A DNA stretch of 64,000 nucleotides from Synechococcus sp. JA-2-3B'a(2-13) (lineage in GTDB: Bacteria; Cyanobacteriota; Cyanobacteriia; Thermostichales; Thermostichaceae), in contig NC_007776.1 of NCBI RefSeq assembly GCF_000013225.1, positions 1,321,277 to 1,385,276 of the forward strand, written 5' to 3'. Within the stretch, counting starts at the first letter, position 1. Every line of letters begins with the position of its first letter. The position numbers and the translations under genes are program-made. Below are positions 48,863-57,835 of this stretch, in pieces. The notes beneath the pieces were generated by a model. It was not told the origin of the DNA. It saw only the letters and a program-made list of their open reading frames with translations, and searched no databases.

Positions 48863-50581
48863 TCAAGAAGAGGCCGCTGGTGCGGCCATTGCCGTTTGCG
48901 CTACTCGGACGGAGTCGTTAGAACGGTGCTCTGCAGAAGCGGGCAAGGGGGAGCTGGGCGGCAGCAGGCTGTACTCCAAGCCCTCCACCAAGGCCCGACA
49001 GGAGGCTTCGATGATGTTGGTGGAAACCCCCACCGTTGTCCAACGGCGGTGACCGTCGCTAAACTCCACCAGCACGCGCGTTTTGGCCGAGGTGCCGGCT
49101 CGCCCATCCAAAATGCGCACCTTGTAATCAGACAGGTGAATCGCCTCCAGTTGGGGATAGAACTCCAGCAGCGCCTTGCGCAACGCCCCATCCAGAGCGG
49201 CCACCGGCCCATTGCCTTCCGCCGCCGTCACCCGAGTCTGCCCCTGCACCGCGATTTTCACCGCCGCCAACGATTGCACATCCGTTGCCTCGCCACTGGG
49301 ATCCCAGTCTTTGCTGTTCCAATCGGAGCGGGTGGTGGTCGTCACGTTGAAGCTGAGCACTTCAAACGGATGCGAGCGCTGACCCAACAACCCCCTCACC
49401 AACAGCTCAAAGCTGGCCTCAGCCGCCTCAAACTGATAGCCCTGCAGCTCCAAAGTTTTCAGCCGCTCCAAAATCAAGCGCGCCTGTGGATCCGACTTGT
49501 CCAGCCGGATCCCGAATCCGGCCATTTTGTGGAGAATGTTGCTCAGCCCCGCCTGTTCTGAGACCACGATGCGGCGACAGTTGCCCACTTGCTCGGGGGC
49601 GATGTGCTCGTAGGTGAGAGGGTTTTTCTGAACGGCGCTGACGTGGATCCCACCCTTGTGGGCAAAGGCCGATAGGCCCACAAACGGCGCATGGTCATCC
49701 GGGGCCAAATTGACCACCTCGCTGATGGAGCGGGAGATCTCCGTCAGGTGTTGCAGCTTCTCTTGCGGCAGACAGCGATAGCCCAGCTTCAGTTGCAAGT
49801 TGGGAATGACGCTGCACAGGTCGGCATTGCCGCAGCGTTCCCCATAGCCGTTGATGGTGCCCTGCACCATGCGCGCCCCTGCCTGCACCGCCGCCAGGGC
49901 ATTGGCCACAGCAGTGCCGGAGTCGTTGTGGGTGTGGATCCCTAGGGGCAAGTGCTGCAGGTGATGGGATTCTGCCAAGACAGCTGCCGTGATCGCCGCA
50001 ATCTCGTGGGGCAGGGATCCGCCGTTGGTATCGCAGAGAACCAGCCACTCCGCCCCCGCCGCCGCCGCTGCCGCTAGGGTTTGCAGGGCATAGTCGGGGT
50101 TGTGGCGGTAGGCGTCGAACCAGTGCTCGGCATCGTAGATGACCCGCCGCCCCTGGGATCGCAGATAGGCAATGGTGTCGCGGATCATGGCCAGGTTTTC
50201 CTGCAGCGTGGTGCCCAGGCCCTCGGTGACGTGGAGATCCCAAGACTTGCCGAAGACGGTTATATAGCGGGTGCCCGCCGCCAAAATGGCCTGCAGCATG
50301 GGATCGTCTGCCGCCCGCCGCCCCGGCTTGCGGGTAGAACAAAAAGCCACCAGCTCGGCTTGCTCTAGGGGCTCTTCCCGCATCTGCCAGAAAAACTGCA
50401 CATCCTTGGGATTGGCTCCTGGCCAGCCCCCTTCAATAAACGGGATCCCCAGCCGATCCAACAGCTTGGCAATCTGTAACTTGTCTTGCACCGACAACGA
50501 TAGCCCCTCTCGCTGGGCCCCATCCCGCAGTGTGGTGTCGTAGAGAGTGATGGTGGCTGAGCAACCCAGATCAATCTTCAT
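48863..50581 (-). CDS. cimA: (R)-citramalate synthase CimA
   Basis: 572 residues. HMGL-like catalytic domain: TLYDTTLRDGAQREGLSLS, VFGKSWDLHVTEGL, IYDAEHWFDAYRHNPDYAL, IHTHNDSGTAVANAL; then the LeuA dimer/regulatory domain with NGPVAALDGALRKAL. DAEHWFDAYRHNPDY and GKSWDLHV favour CimA over 2-isopropylmalate synthase. It condenses pyruvate and acetyl-CoA for the threonine-independent isoleucine route. The last about 25 residues are not conserved and include a dispersed repeat (RSNDSVRVAQTAM). Start overlaps the end of the upstream gene by 11 bp. Confidence 0.94.
   Translation of the reverse strand: MKIDLGCSATITLYDTTLRDGAQREGLSLSVQDKLQIAKLLDRLGIPFIEGGWPGANPKDVQFFWQMREEPLEQAELVAFCSTRKPGRRAADDPMLQAILAAGTRYITVFGKSWDLHVTEGLGTTLQENLAMIRDTIAYLRSQGRRVIYDAEHWFDAYRHNPDYALQTLAAAAAAGAEWLVLCDTNGGSLPHEIAAITAAVLAESHHLQHLPLGIHTHNDSGTAVANALAAVQAGARMVQGTINGYGERCGNADLCSVIPNLQLKLGYRCLPQEKLQHLTEISRSISEVVNLAPDDHAPFVGLSAFAHKGGIHVSAVQKNPLTYEHIAPEQVGNCRRIVVSEQAGLSNILHKMAGFGIRLDKSDPQARLILERLKTLELQGYQFEAAEASFELLVRGLLGQRSHPFEVLSFNVTTTTRSDWNSKDWDPSGEATDVQSLAAVKIAVQGQTRVTAAEGNGPVAALDGALRKALLEFYPQLEAIHLSDYKVRILDGRAGTSAKTRVLVEFSDGHRRWTTVGVSTNIIEASCRALVEGLEYSLLPPSSPLPASAEHRSNDSVRVAQTAMAAPAASS
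48892..48919 (-). repeat. Small dispersed repeat forming the CimA tail
   Basis: On the minus strand AACGACTCCGTCCG then AGTAGCGCAAACGG; same right-half variant as the copy at 46137. Confidence 0.78.
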
Positions 50582-50942
50582 ATCGCATCAGTTTCTTGTA
50601 AAAGGCGGTGGAGAAATCCGGCTGTTGTCCGCGCTGCACCAAAGAGACGACATCAATCAGATAATCCACAAACTCGTAGTTGGCAATGGAGAGCTGATAG
50701 GTGAGATCTGCATCCTGAGCAAAGATCACCTGAACCACCGTCAGATCCGAGGGCAACGGGGACATGTGCCAACTGGCCAAGAAGCGGACAGGCCCCTCTC
50801 CCTCGATGGCCCTCTGCCCTTCCAGGCTGGCTTTTTTGTAGAGGCCCACCGCGAGGGCTAGGTACTGTCGGCGGGCAACGGCGTAATAGGGCTGATAAAC
50901 GGCCACTTCTGGCGGGCTGGCGGGTTCAAGTTGCAAAGCCAT
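50571..50942 (-). CDS. Small conserved-looking protein upstream of cimA, function unknown
   Basis: 123 residues, soluble, with alternating strands and helices (PYYAVARRQYLALAVGLYKK, VQVIFAQDADLTYQLSIANY, EFVDYLIDVVSLVQRGQ). No motif I recognise. Its stop overlaps the cimA start by 11 bp, which supports it as a real, translationally coupled gene and as the first gene of the cimA-coaE-coiled coil-dnaX unit. Confidence 0.75.
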   Translation of the reverse strand: MALQLEPASPPEVAVYQPYYAVARRQYLALAVGLYKKASLEGQRAIEGEGPVRFLASWHMSPLPSDLTVVQVIFAQDADLTYQLSIANYEFVDYLIDVVSLVQRGQQPDFSTAFYKKLMRYED

Positions 50943-51410
50943 GGTGCGCTAGGAGAGGGGTACCGCTTTTTCTAAGTTTCATGAAGTTCTGCAAGATAGG
51001 TGGGATCCCTATAACCAAGTAGATATCTCTGCATTGGCTGTAGCAAGTGTCGCCGGAAAAAGCTGTGAGGTCAATTGCGGCAGAGAACCCAGAAAAAATT
51101 ATAAGGGGCCACTGCAACCCATCTTATTCAGCGTATCGCGAAGCGGTGCGGTTCCCGGTAGGGTGCCGGAGGCATAGCACCATCGCGACAGCAGGTCAGC
51201 GGACTACGGATAGATTGCCCAATTGTCTACTTTTCCTTGAGGGATCCCGCATCCCATGCTGGGGAGAAGCGTTGGAAAGTCGGGGATCTCTGGGAAAGAA
51301 TAGAAAGAGGGGGGATCCCTGCCCCTGATAGCAACCGGCTTTTCTCCTGCCGGCGGTGGCGAGACGGTGCCCTTGCTTGGTTCTCCAAACGTTTGGCATC
51401 TCCTGGCTTC
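50943..51410. other. Intergenic region, 468 bp
   Basis: Between divergent units. Contains a diverged dispersed-repeat-like stretch (CGCGAAGCGGTGCGG, about 51135-51149). No gene recognised; likely holds promoters in both directions. Confidence 0.45.
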
Positions 51411-52331
51411 ATGAACACAACCCAAGACCCAACCGCCTCTCGTCTCGACCTTCTCCCCCCGGGAGAGGGAGGAACAACGGCCAACCTCCTGCTGGAGTGG
51501 GATCCCGTCCTGCAGCGCAAGTTCCAGCAGCTTGTCCAGATCTTCGCCGAGATGGAGCAGGTCTTGGTGGCCTACTCTGGGGGGGTTGATAGCAGCCTGG
51601 TGGCCAAGTTGGCCTGCGATCAGCTGGGGGAGCGGGCCCTGGCTGTCACCGCTGCTTCTCCTTCGCTGCTGCCCGAAGATTTGGAAGAAGCAATTCAGCA
51701 GGCTCGGCAAATCGGGATCCGCCATCAGATCGTCGAAACCCACGAGCTGGAGGATCCGAGCTACGCTGCCAACCCTGTTAACCGGTGTTACTTCTGCAAA
51801 AGTCACTTGCACGATACCTTGCGCCTGTTGGCCCAAGCCCAGGGATATAACCATGTGGTGGATGGTCTCAATGCCGACGATCTGGCCGATTACCGACCGG
51901 GGACACAGGCAGCTCGGGAGCGCGGCGTGCGTTCCCCTTTGGCGGAGGTGGGGATGAGCAAGCTGGAGGTGCGGCAATTGTCTCGCCACCTGGGGCTGTC
52001 TTGGTGGGATAAACCGGCCCAACCCTGCCTCAGCTCTCGCTTTCCCTACGGGGAGGCAATCACCCCTGAGAAGCTGCGTCGGGTGGGAGCGGCGGAGCGC
52101 TACTTGCGCAGCTTGGGTTGGCGGCAGGTCAGGGTGCGCTCGGAGAAGGACACCGCCCGCATCGAACTTCCTCCGGATCAGATCGTGGAGTTTGTGCAGA
52201 AAACCAATCTGGAAGCGCTGGTCAAGGCCCTGCAATCCTTCGGCTATCTCTATGTCAGTCTCGATTTGGAGGGCTACCGCAGCGGCAAGCTCAACCGAGT
52301 CCTCAACCTTTCCCAGTTGGCCACAAGCTAG
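51411..52331 (+). CDS. larE: LarE-type ATP-dependent sacrificial sulfur transferase
   Basis: 306 residues. PP-loop AYSGGVDSSLVAKLA (about residue 55), RCYFCKSHL and KPAQPCLSSRFPYGE. The last Cys aligns with the sacrificial Cys of Lactobacillus LarE; the additional C-x-x-C suggests the three-cysteine, [4Fe-4S]-carrying variant. LarE supplies sulfur for the nickel-pincer cofactor. No larB or larC is adjacent. The N-terminal 25 residues (TASRLDLLPPGEGGT) are low complexity and contain a TCTCCCCCCGGGAGAGGGA palindrome, so the true start may lie later. Followed by the DUF3769 gene on the same strand. Confidence 0.88.
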   Translation: MNTTQDPTASRLDLLPPGEGGTTANLLLEWDPVLQRKFQQLVQIFAEMEQVLVAYSGGVDSSLVAKLACDQLGERALAVTAASPSLLPEDLEEAIQQARQIGIRHQIVETHELEDPSYAANPVNRCYFCKSHLHDTLRLLAQAQGYNHVVDGLNADDLADYRPGTQAARERGVRSPLAEVGMSKLEVRQLSRHLGLSWWDKPAQPCLSSRFPYGEAITPEKLRRVGAAERYLRSLGWRQVRVRSEKDTARIELPPDQIVEFVQKTNLEALVKALQSFGYLYVSLDLEGYRSGKLNRVLNLSQLATS

Positions 52332-52383
52332 CGGGCTGGGGAAGCCGTAGGGGATCTGTGTTGAAGTTTTGCGCCGGGTGATT

Positions 52384-54216
52384 ATGAGAGGGTTGCGGTT
52401 GCTCTGGCTCTGCTTGGGGGTGCTGGGGTTGGCAGTTGCCGGCCCTACTGCGGCTCAGGTGGAGTCCCAGAAGAAGGGGGGCGCTCAGCCCATGGATACG
52501 ACTGACCTCAGCGCCGTTGCCGACCGAACGTTACGGCTGCGTTCTGACCGGCAAACCTTCGATCAACGGGCGGAAGTCTTCCAAGCAGAAGGCAATGTGG
52601 AGATGCGGCTGGGCCGCTCTGTGTTGCGGGCGGATCGCCTGCGCATTGAACTGCGACAGCGGCGGGCTGTGGCCGAGGGCAATGTTTCTATTCAACTGGA
52701 TCGGCAGCGCATTCAGGGATCCCGGCTGGAGTACGACTTTGAGCAAGAGCGGGGATTTTTGGAAGAGGCCTTCGGGCAGGTGGATATTGGCCAGTTGCAG
52801 GCCAGTGGATCCCCGGCAGCCGCCCTCTCTCCGCAGCGGCTGGTGCGCTTTCGTGCCGTTCGCATCCGCTTCGATGCCACCACCTGGGAAGGAGAACAGG
52901 TGCGGCTGACCAACGACCCGCTGGATCCGCCGGAGTTGGAGATTCGTAGCCCACGGGTGACCTCCACTCTTCAGGCAGATGGTTCCAGCCTGCTGATTGC
53001 CGAGGCCGGCCAACTGGCCTTCGACCAGGTCTTGTTTCTGCCTCTGCCCATTCGGTTGCGCTTCGACTCATTAAACCGTCAGCCTCCGGTCAGCATCTTC
53101 TACGACGATTTCGACCGAGAAGAATTGCGACGGGGCCTGATCCTGCAACCCAACTTCGAGCTGCTGCGGGATCCCAACGTGAGCTTGGTGCTCTCCCCGC
53201 AACTGTATCCACAACGTCTTTGGGGCAGTGAGCAGGGCCTTTTGGATGGGATCGGGCTGCGGGCCGATTTTCGTTGGCGGCAACCGGAAGCCAACGCTCA
53301 AACCTCGCTGTTTGCCGAGCTGCGGGGGATCGTCTTCCAGGAGTTTGCTCAGCGCTTGCGAGCCCAGGTCGAACACCGCATCACCACCGGCGATGGCGGA
53401 GAAGTCGCCTACACCTACGCCTATCGGGAACGCTTCTTCAGCGGTCGCCTGGGGTTTCAAATTGTGGAAAACCGCCTCGGTGCCAGCTACCGCTCACCCA
53501 CCCTCCGCCTGGGCAATACCGGCTTGGATCTCAGCTACCGCATAGCCGCCGACTACATTGATGCCTTGGGGCAGCCGGATGAAATCGACACGGATCCGGA
53601 GTTGGCCTTAGCCAACACCACCGACCGCATTCAGCTCTCCCGCCTGCAACTGGGGGCAACCTTGAATCGCTCCTTTCCCCTCTGGAGCCCTCCCAAGACG
53701 GCGGCGGATCCCCCACCCCGCTTTTCCGCTCTGCCCATCGAGCAAGGGATCTGGCTCAGCACCGGTGTGAGCAGCAGCCAGTCTTTTTACTCTAATGGCC
53801 GAGCCCAGAGCTATACTGCCGGCAGTATTGGCATTGATGCGGTGATTGGGGCTTTTGTGGCCGATACCTTCGACTACACCAACCTGAGGGTGACCTACTC
53901 CAACGGTTTTCTGGCCGGAGCCTCGCCATTTTTGTTTGACCGCATCACCACGCGGGAACAGCTCGTCCTGGGCTTTTTGCAACAACTGTACGGCCCGCTG
54001 CGGGTAGGGGCAGAGACAACGGTAGATTTGCAGTCGGGCCAGCAGGTGGATGTCGTCTATCGCCTGGGCTACGACCGCCGCACCTATGGCTTTAGCCTGC
54101 AGTACAATCCGGTGCGCCAGTCGGGGGCTCTGGAGCTGCGGGTGGAGGGCCTGAACTGGGATCCCGGCCAATCCTCGCCGCAGCCGACGACCGGATCGAG
54201 GATCCAAGAGCCCTGA
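52384..54216 (+). CDS. DUF3769 outer-membrane protein (LptD-like)
   Basis: 610 residues. Signal peptide (LLWLCLGVLGLAVAGPTAAQ), an OstA/LptA-like segment (FQAEGNVEMRLGRSVLRADR, LRIELRQRRAVAEGNVSIQL) at about 60-130, then a long beta-barrel-like region (RLQLGATLNRSFPL, AYTYAYRERFFSGRLGFQ, VVYRLGYDRRTYGFSLQYN) to the C-terminus. This is the cyanobacterial counterpart of LptD, proposed to insert LPS in the outer membrane. Together with lpxD in this window it shows LPS-type biogenesis. An ATG at 52369 is five codons upstream. Confidence 0.86.
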   Translation: MRGLRLLWLCLGVLGLAVAGPTAAQVESQKKGGAQPMDTTDLSAVADRTLRLRSDRQTFDQRAEVFQAEGNVEMRLGRSVLRADRLRIELRQRRAVAEGNVSIQLDRQRIQGSRLEYDFEQERGFLEEAFGQVDIGQLQASGSPAAALSPQRLVRFRAVRIRFDATTWEGEQVRLTNDPLDPPELEIRSPRVTSTLQADGSSLLIAEAGQLAFDQVLFLPLPIRLRFDSLNRQPPVSIFYDDFDREELRRGLILQPNFELLRDPNVSLVLSPQLYPQRLWGSEQGLLDGIGLRADFRWRQPEANAQTSLFAELRGIVFQEFAQRLRAQVEHRITTGDGGEVAYTYAYRERFFSGRLGFQIVENRLGASYRSPTLRLGNTGLDLSYRIAADYIDALGQPDEIDTDPELALANTTDRIQLSRLQLGATLNRSFPLWSPPKTAADPPPRFSALPIEQGIWLSTGVSSSQSFYSNGRAQSYTAGSIGIDAVIGAFVADTFDYTNLRVTYSNGFLAGASPFLFDRITTREQLVLGFLQQLYGPLRVGAETTVDLQSGQQVDVVYRLGYDRRTYGFSLQYNPVRQSGALELRVEGLNWDPGQSSPQPTTGSRIQEP

Positions 54217-54497
54217 TCCCCAAACTCCAAGGGAACGGAAAAATGTAATCCTGACTACTACTCTGTGGAGATTTTCTATGAGAAATTGTCCCATATTGGG
54301 GAAAAATCCTAATTCAAATCTTCCTCGAATTGCAGAACCCTCTTGGAAATCGAAACAGTAAGGTAAAATACAGAAGTTATTTTTTCCAGGATTGATTTCT
54401 GCCAGTTGGGATCGCCGTATCGCAGACTACCGCAGTGATCCCCAGGCGGTGTTAGGGTAGATGATAGGCTGAGCAAAGTGGGCTGGTGATCTGAACA
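54217..54497. other. Intergenic region, 281 bp
   Basis: AT-rich compared with flanks; no GGGATCCC. No feature recognised beyond its being the likely promoter region of the DUF1830 gene. Confidence 0.45.
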
Positions 54498-54779
54498 ATG
54501 CAAACACTCGATGCAATCCCCGATAAAAAACGAGCAGAGCGAATAACCTGTAGCTACATCAATGCGACCAGCTCCATTCAGGTGGTTCGCATCACGAATA
54601 TCGAAAACTGGTACTTTGAGCGGGTGGTCTTTCCAGGCCAGCGGCTGCTGTTTGAGGCGGTGCCTGGAGCCAAACTGGAGATTCACACGGGTATGATGGC
54701 CAGCTCTATTCTGGCGGATACCATCCCCTGTGAAAAGCTGCGCGTTCGAGAAACGGAGCCGGTGACCGTAGGCGCCTAA
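54498..54779 (+). CDS. DUF1830 family protein
   Basis: 93 residues: ITCSYINATSSIQVVRITNI, NWYFERVVFPGQRLLFEAVP and GAKLEIHTGMMASSILADTI match the cyanobacterial DUF1830 family, small soluble proteins of unknown function. No nearby gene suggests a role. Converges on the lipoprotein gene. Confidence 0.85.
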   Translation: MQTLDAIPDKKRAERITCSYINATSSIQVVRITNIENWYFERVVFPGQRLLFEAVPGAKLEIHTGMMASSILADTIPCEKLRVRETEPVTVGA

Positions 54780-54803
54780 ATCCCCAGAGGCCAGCGGTGC
54801 GGA

Positions 54804-55193
54804 CTAGGTTTCGCGGCCTTGTTGCCTTCTCTCCTCACTCTCTGGGCTGGGGGAAGGCTGAGGCGAGGGGCTGGCGGAGCGGCGCGGCTTCGGGGGTAGT
54901 GGGATCTCCAGGAAACGGGCGCTCAATCTCACCAGGCTGGTCTCTTGGGGCGGCCAAGGGATCCCCAACCAACGGGCCGTGAGCTCCAGCAAGCTGGGGG
55001 GTGGTGTCGGCGTAGGAGTTGGCGTGGGTGGTGGGGTGGGGTACAGATCTAGGCGCGGTGGCCGTGGGGTGCTAACCCGAAAAGCATCGGGGGGCGGTTG
55101 GGTCAGAGGTACATTCGGATCCCCGCATCCCAGCAAGCCCAGTCCGCCGGCAAGCAACAGGCCGTACAATTTTCGAGTGCCTCTACTGCCCAT
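54804..55193 (-). CDS. Proline-rich putative lipoprotein
   Basis: 129 residues from MGSRGTRKLYG. Signal with lipobox LGLLGC (Cys about residue 23), so a lipid-anchored protein is likely. The rest is proline- and threonine-rich (TPPPTPTPTPTPPP) with two similar short blocks (LLELTARWLGIPWPP and LVRLSARFLEIPLPP). No enzymatic domain. The repeated block suggests an internal duplication of about 19 residues. Next gene upstream is 31 bp away on the same strand. Confidence 0.65.
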   Translation of the reverse strand: MGSRGTRKLYGLLLAGGLGLLGCGDPNVPLTQPPPDAFRVSTPRPPRLDLYPTPPPTPTPTPTPPPSLLELTARWLGIPWPPQETSLVRLSARFLEIPLPPKPRRSASPSPQPSPSPESEERRQQGRET

Positions 55194-55224
55194 GAATACG
55201 CTGCTGGACACCTCCAACAGGGTA

Positions 55225-55950
55225 TCATCGGGATCCCAAGGCTCTGAGCTGGGCTTGCAAATCTTCCTCCAGCACAGATAGCTGGCGAGCCAAGGTCACG
55301 TAGCGGTTGGCGGTCAGGTTTTTGGCGGTAAATTGCTCCAACAGTTGCTGATCCCGGGCAACCATTTGGTTGAGATACTGAGCCACAGAGGCTTGTGGAT
55401 CCTCGATCAAAGCTCGGCACACCTGTAGGGCCATCACCAGTTGGGCCCGCACTTGTAAAAACAGCGATTGGATGTACTTCTGCTCGGCCTCGCTGAGTTG
55501 CCGAAAATCCCGCCAATGCTGCCCCCCCTGCAGGGATTGTTGGAGCTCGTTGACCCAGTGGTTGTAGTCTTTTACTTTGCGGGCCAGATCGGTGGCAAAC
55601 TTCATCATCTCAGGGGTGCTGTTGAGCAGGTGGGCTTCCTGCCAACGCTGGCGGATGCGATGCAGGCTTTTTCCCAAGCGCAAGTTGGCTCTCAGGATCC
55701 CCAACAGGAGCAGCAGTAGGATCCCGGCAGCCGCGGCATAGGGCACCCAAGAGCCGGGATCCCGCATCCCCAAGAAGATGACCAAGGCTATTGCTATCAA
55801 ACCAAAGGCCAGCATGCCCCAGGAGCGTAGCCGCTGTTGCTGCAGACGCAGGTACTCCGCCCGCAAATCAAAGGCCTCGCAGCAAGCGTCCAGATCGGCG
55901 GCCATGAGCTGGCGAAACTCGTCCACAGAGATCGGTTCCACACTAATCAT
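55225..55950 (-). CDS. Membrane protein with helical C-terminal domain, unknown
   Basis: 241 residues from MISVEPISVDEF. Two adjacent helices (LRSWGMLAFGLIAIALVIFL and VPYAAAAGILLLLLLGIL, about 40-80) then a long all-helical region (LGKSLHRIRQRWQEAHLLN, FLQVRAQLVMALQVCRALIE, RYVTLARQLSVLEEDLQAQL). No family recognised. Starts 41 bp after the DUF3110 gene; the frame is open to 56010. Confidence 0.72.
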   Translation of the reverse strand: MISVEPISVDEFRQLMAADLDACCEAFDLRAEYLRLQQQRLRSWGMLAFGLIAIALVIFLGMRDPGSWVPYAAAAGILLLLLLGILRANLRLGKSLHRIRQRWQEAHLLNSTPEMMKFATDLARKVKDYNHWVNELQQSLQGGQHWRDFRQLSEAEQKYIQSLFLQVRAQLVMALQVCRALIEDPQASVAQYLNQMVARDQQLLEQFTAKNLTANRYVTLARQLSVLEEDLQAQLRALGSR

Positions 55951-55991
55951 CGAGGGCACCCTTAACGCAAGTGGATCGAGGCCAAACGACA

Positions 55992-56537
55992 TCAAGACCT
56001 GCCCTGCCAATCACGGGCAGCTTCCGTACTTTCTTGTAGAGGCTCCAGCGTTTCGCTGGCCGGAACCACCATCAACCCATACCCTCCGCTGCGGCAAAAA
56101 TCGACGATCTCCTGCGTGTCAAAGCGTTCTGCCAAGGGCTTGGGCAGTCCCTGTTGAGCCAACCGCTGCGCATATTTTCTTGCCGCAAACGAGCTCTCGA
56201 AAGCAATGACGATATCTTGACCCCCAACCTGGCGCGTACAGATCCCCTCCTGCCCATTGGCTTGGTAAAGCAGCACAATCACCTGGGGGGGCAAGTCCTC
56301 TGGGCTGACCCAAGACAAACCCTTCTCAGCCTGGGATCCCCCGCTAAGCAATACATCCCGCGCCTCATTCAGCCGCGCCAGTTGCGCCTCTAGCAAGGGT
56401 CTTTGTCGCTCGTCCTCCAGTTCTGCGAGGGCAGTACTGAGGGTTTGGTATTCCTGAAACAGTCGCCCCCGGATCTGCCGCTCGGTTGCGTCCGGCGGAA
56501 GGTTGAGAATCTCAAGGGCTTCGGCGGTGTTCATCAT
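55992..56537 (-). CDS. DUF3110 protein with J-domain-like N-terminus
   Basis: 181 residues. N-terminal helical part (ALEILNLPPDATERQIRGRL, LEAQLARLNEARDVLLS) looks like a degenerate DnaJ domain, without the HPD tripeptide needed to stimulate Hsp70. C-terminal half (QVIVLLYQANGQEGICTRQV, QDIVIAFESSFAARKYAQRL, DTQEIVDFCRSGGYGLMVVP) is DUF3110. Fusions of this kind occur in cyanobacteria; function unknown. Likely co-transcribed with the membrane protein downstream. Confidence 0.82.
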   Translation of the reverse strand: MMNTAEALEILNLPPDATERQIRGRLFQEYQTLSTALAELEDERQRPLLEAQLARLNEARDVLLSGGSQAEKGLSWVSPEDLPPQVIVLLYQANGQEGICTRQVGGQDIVIAFESSFAARKYAQRLAQQGLPKPLAERFDTQEIVDFCRSGGYGLMVVPASETLEPLQESTEAARDWQGRS

Positions 56538-56650
56538 GGGCTCTGATTTATTCAAAATCATTGCCTAGACTAGCTGCTTTGAGAGTCTCTGGAGAGAAAT
56601 TCTCCTATGATCGTGGCTGCCCGCTTTCTCGGCCAGAAGAGAGGGTGGAC

Positions 56651-56902
56651 TCACCGTTCGCGCCAGCGGGCCGGAGGCCTTGTGCGGCGATGATGACTTC
56701 CATCTTGGGGCTGCTCAGCAGGGGAATTGACCTGGGGTTGGTCAGATAAAGAGGGAAGGGGAAAGCCCAACTCAAAAGCCTCTCGTGCCAGCAAAGCCAG
56801 CAGAGATGGATTCAACTGGGCGCGTTTCACCCGCTCCTTGAGGCGATTCCACAGGTGTGCTCGGTGGATGCGTTCCAACTCTTGTCGCTGTTCACGTATC
56901 AT
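56651..56902 (-). CDS. Small hypothetical protein with repeat-derived tail
   Basis: 83 residues; basic helical first half (REQRQELERIHRAHLWNRLK, ALLAREAFELGFPLPSL). GAGAGGTGGG before the ATG favours a real gene. The last residues, RRTRPPARWRER, are encoded by a dispersed repeat (56654-56681), so the present stop was probably created by that insertion. No family recognised. Confidence 0.5.
   Translation of the reverse strand: MIREQRQELERIHRAHLWNRLKERVKRAQLNPSLLALLAREAFELGFPLPSLSDQPQVNSPAEQPQDGSHHRRTRPPARWRER
56654..56681 (-). repeat. Small dispersed repeat at a gene's 3' end
   Basis: On the minus strand AAGGCCTCCGGCCCG then CTGGCGCGAACGG. Identical to the copy at 57836-57863. Confidence 0.88.
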
Positions 56903-57149
56903 GTTGTTCCCACCTCTCTTGTATCAATCCTAACTAAGCAACAGGGGAGCTGGTGTCAGGGAACTTTGATGGATTTTAGGAGATGGGATCCTCATTTTCT
57001 CCGAGTTGACCCGCCGGGATCCCTGGGGTTGCCAGCAGGGAACACCATTCACATCTGTAATTTCTTGTGTTGCAGCAAGCCCGTCTTCGGAATGTACAAG
57101 GGCGGGATCCGACAGTTTTTCTAGGGACATTTTGGGATCCCTGCTCGCC

Positions 57150-57497
57150 TTAGAGGTCTTCCACACAGGGAACTGCGGCCTTGACGGGGCCAGCTCGCCC
57201 CAATCTATCCAAAAAATGCTGCAGGAGCTGAAAACCGGGTGGGTTGAGGCTGTAGTAAATCCAGCGCCCCTGCTGGCGAGCATTGACCAATTTCGCATCC
57301 CGCAGGGTTTTTAGGTGAAACGAGAGCTTGGATTGGCTCACCTTCAGCTCCTCGCAGAGATCACAAACACACAACTCACGCCCCTGCAGCAGTTGCAGCA
57401 CGCGCAGGCGAATCGGGTCAGAGAGGGCGTGGAATCCCTCCCGCACCTGCTCATCTGTCAAATTCCCCTCTACCTCAACCAGGAACGAAACCATCAT
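57150..57497 (-). CDS. ArsR/SmtB-family transcriptional regulator
   Basis: 115 residues. Winged helix: HALSDPIRLRVLQLL, ELCVCDLCEELKVSQSKLSF and HLKTLRDAKLVNARQQGRW with IYYSLN. The ELCVCDLC motif in the third helix is the ArsR-type thiol site, and a further Cys lies near the C-terminus (PCVEDL). Probably a repressor released by a soft metal or metalloid such as arsenite, cadmium or zinc. No transporter or ars gene adjoins, so targets are likely unlinked. Confidence 0.9.
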   Translation of the reverse strand: MMVSFLVEVEGNLTDEQVREGFHALSDPIRLRVLQLLQGRELCVCDLCEELKVSQSKLSFHLKTLRDAKLVNARQQGRWIYYSLNPPGFQLLQHFLDRLGRAGPVKAAVPCVEDL

Positions 57498-57587
57498 TCA
57501 ACCAGGGTAGCAGGAGTTTTGCGCTGCGGCTGCTGATGGATTCGATGGCAGGGGAAAGGCGCGACAATCAACCAGTTTGGCAGCATC

Positions 57588-57791
57588 TCACTCGAAGGCA
57601 AGCAAATACAGACCTTCCGATTCAGAAGGGATCAGTTGATACGGATCTTTCTGATTGGCCTGTTCACAGAGATTGGCAAAAGACTGCAAACCTTCCAAGC
57701 GTTCCGTGAGTTCGCTGAGGGTATCGAGGTACTCCGCCAAGCCCGCTTGAGTCAGGTACCAAGATTTGTCCAGCTCTCGGAAATAGGTCAT
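57588..57791 (-). CDS. Small hypothetical protein starting at a tnpB element edge
   Basis: 67 residues, MTYFRELDKSWYLTQAGLAE, acidic, ending SESEGLYLLAFE. Its ATG (57789-57791) directly abuts the right end of the tnpB fragment (57792), so any native promoter and leader have been replaced by element sequence. Not recognised; possibly a 5'-truncated remnant. Confidence 0.45.
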   Translation of the reverse strand: MTYFRELDKSWYLTQAGLAEYLDTLSELTERLEGLQSFANLCEQANQKDPYQLIPSESEGLYLLAFE

Positions 57792-57835
57792 GTAAACTAC
57801 CCGACCCTGACTGCTTCGCAGTACAGGGCAGGCTT

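Noticed and set aside
51455-51475. Palindrome in the larE 5' region as a regulatory hairpin
   Set aside because: CTCCCCCCGGGAG-type palindromes with LLPPGEG-like translations recur widely in bacteria and here lie inside the non-conserved start of the frame; no regulatory support.
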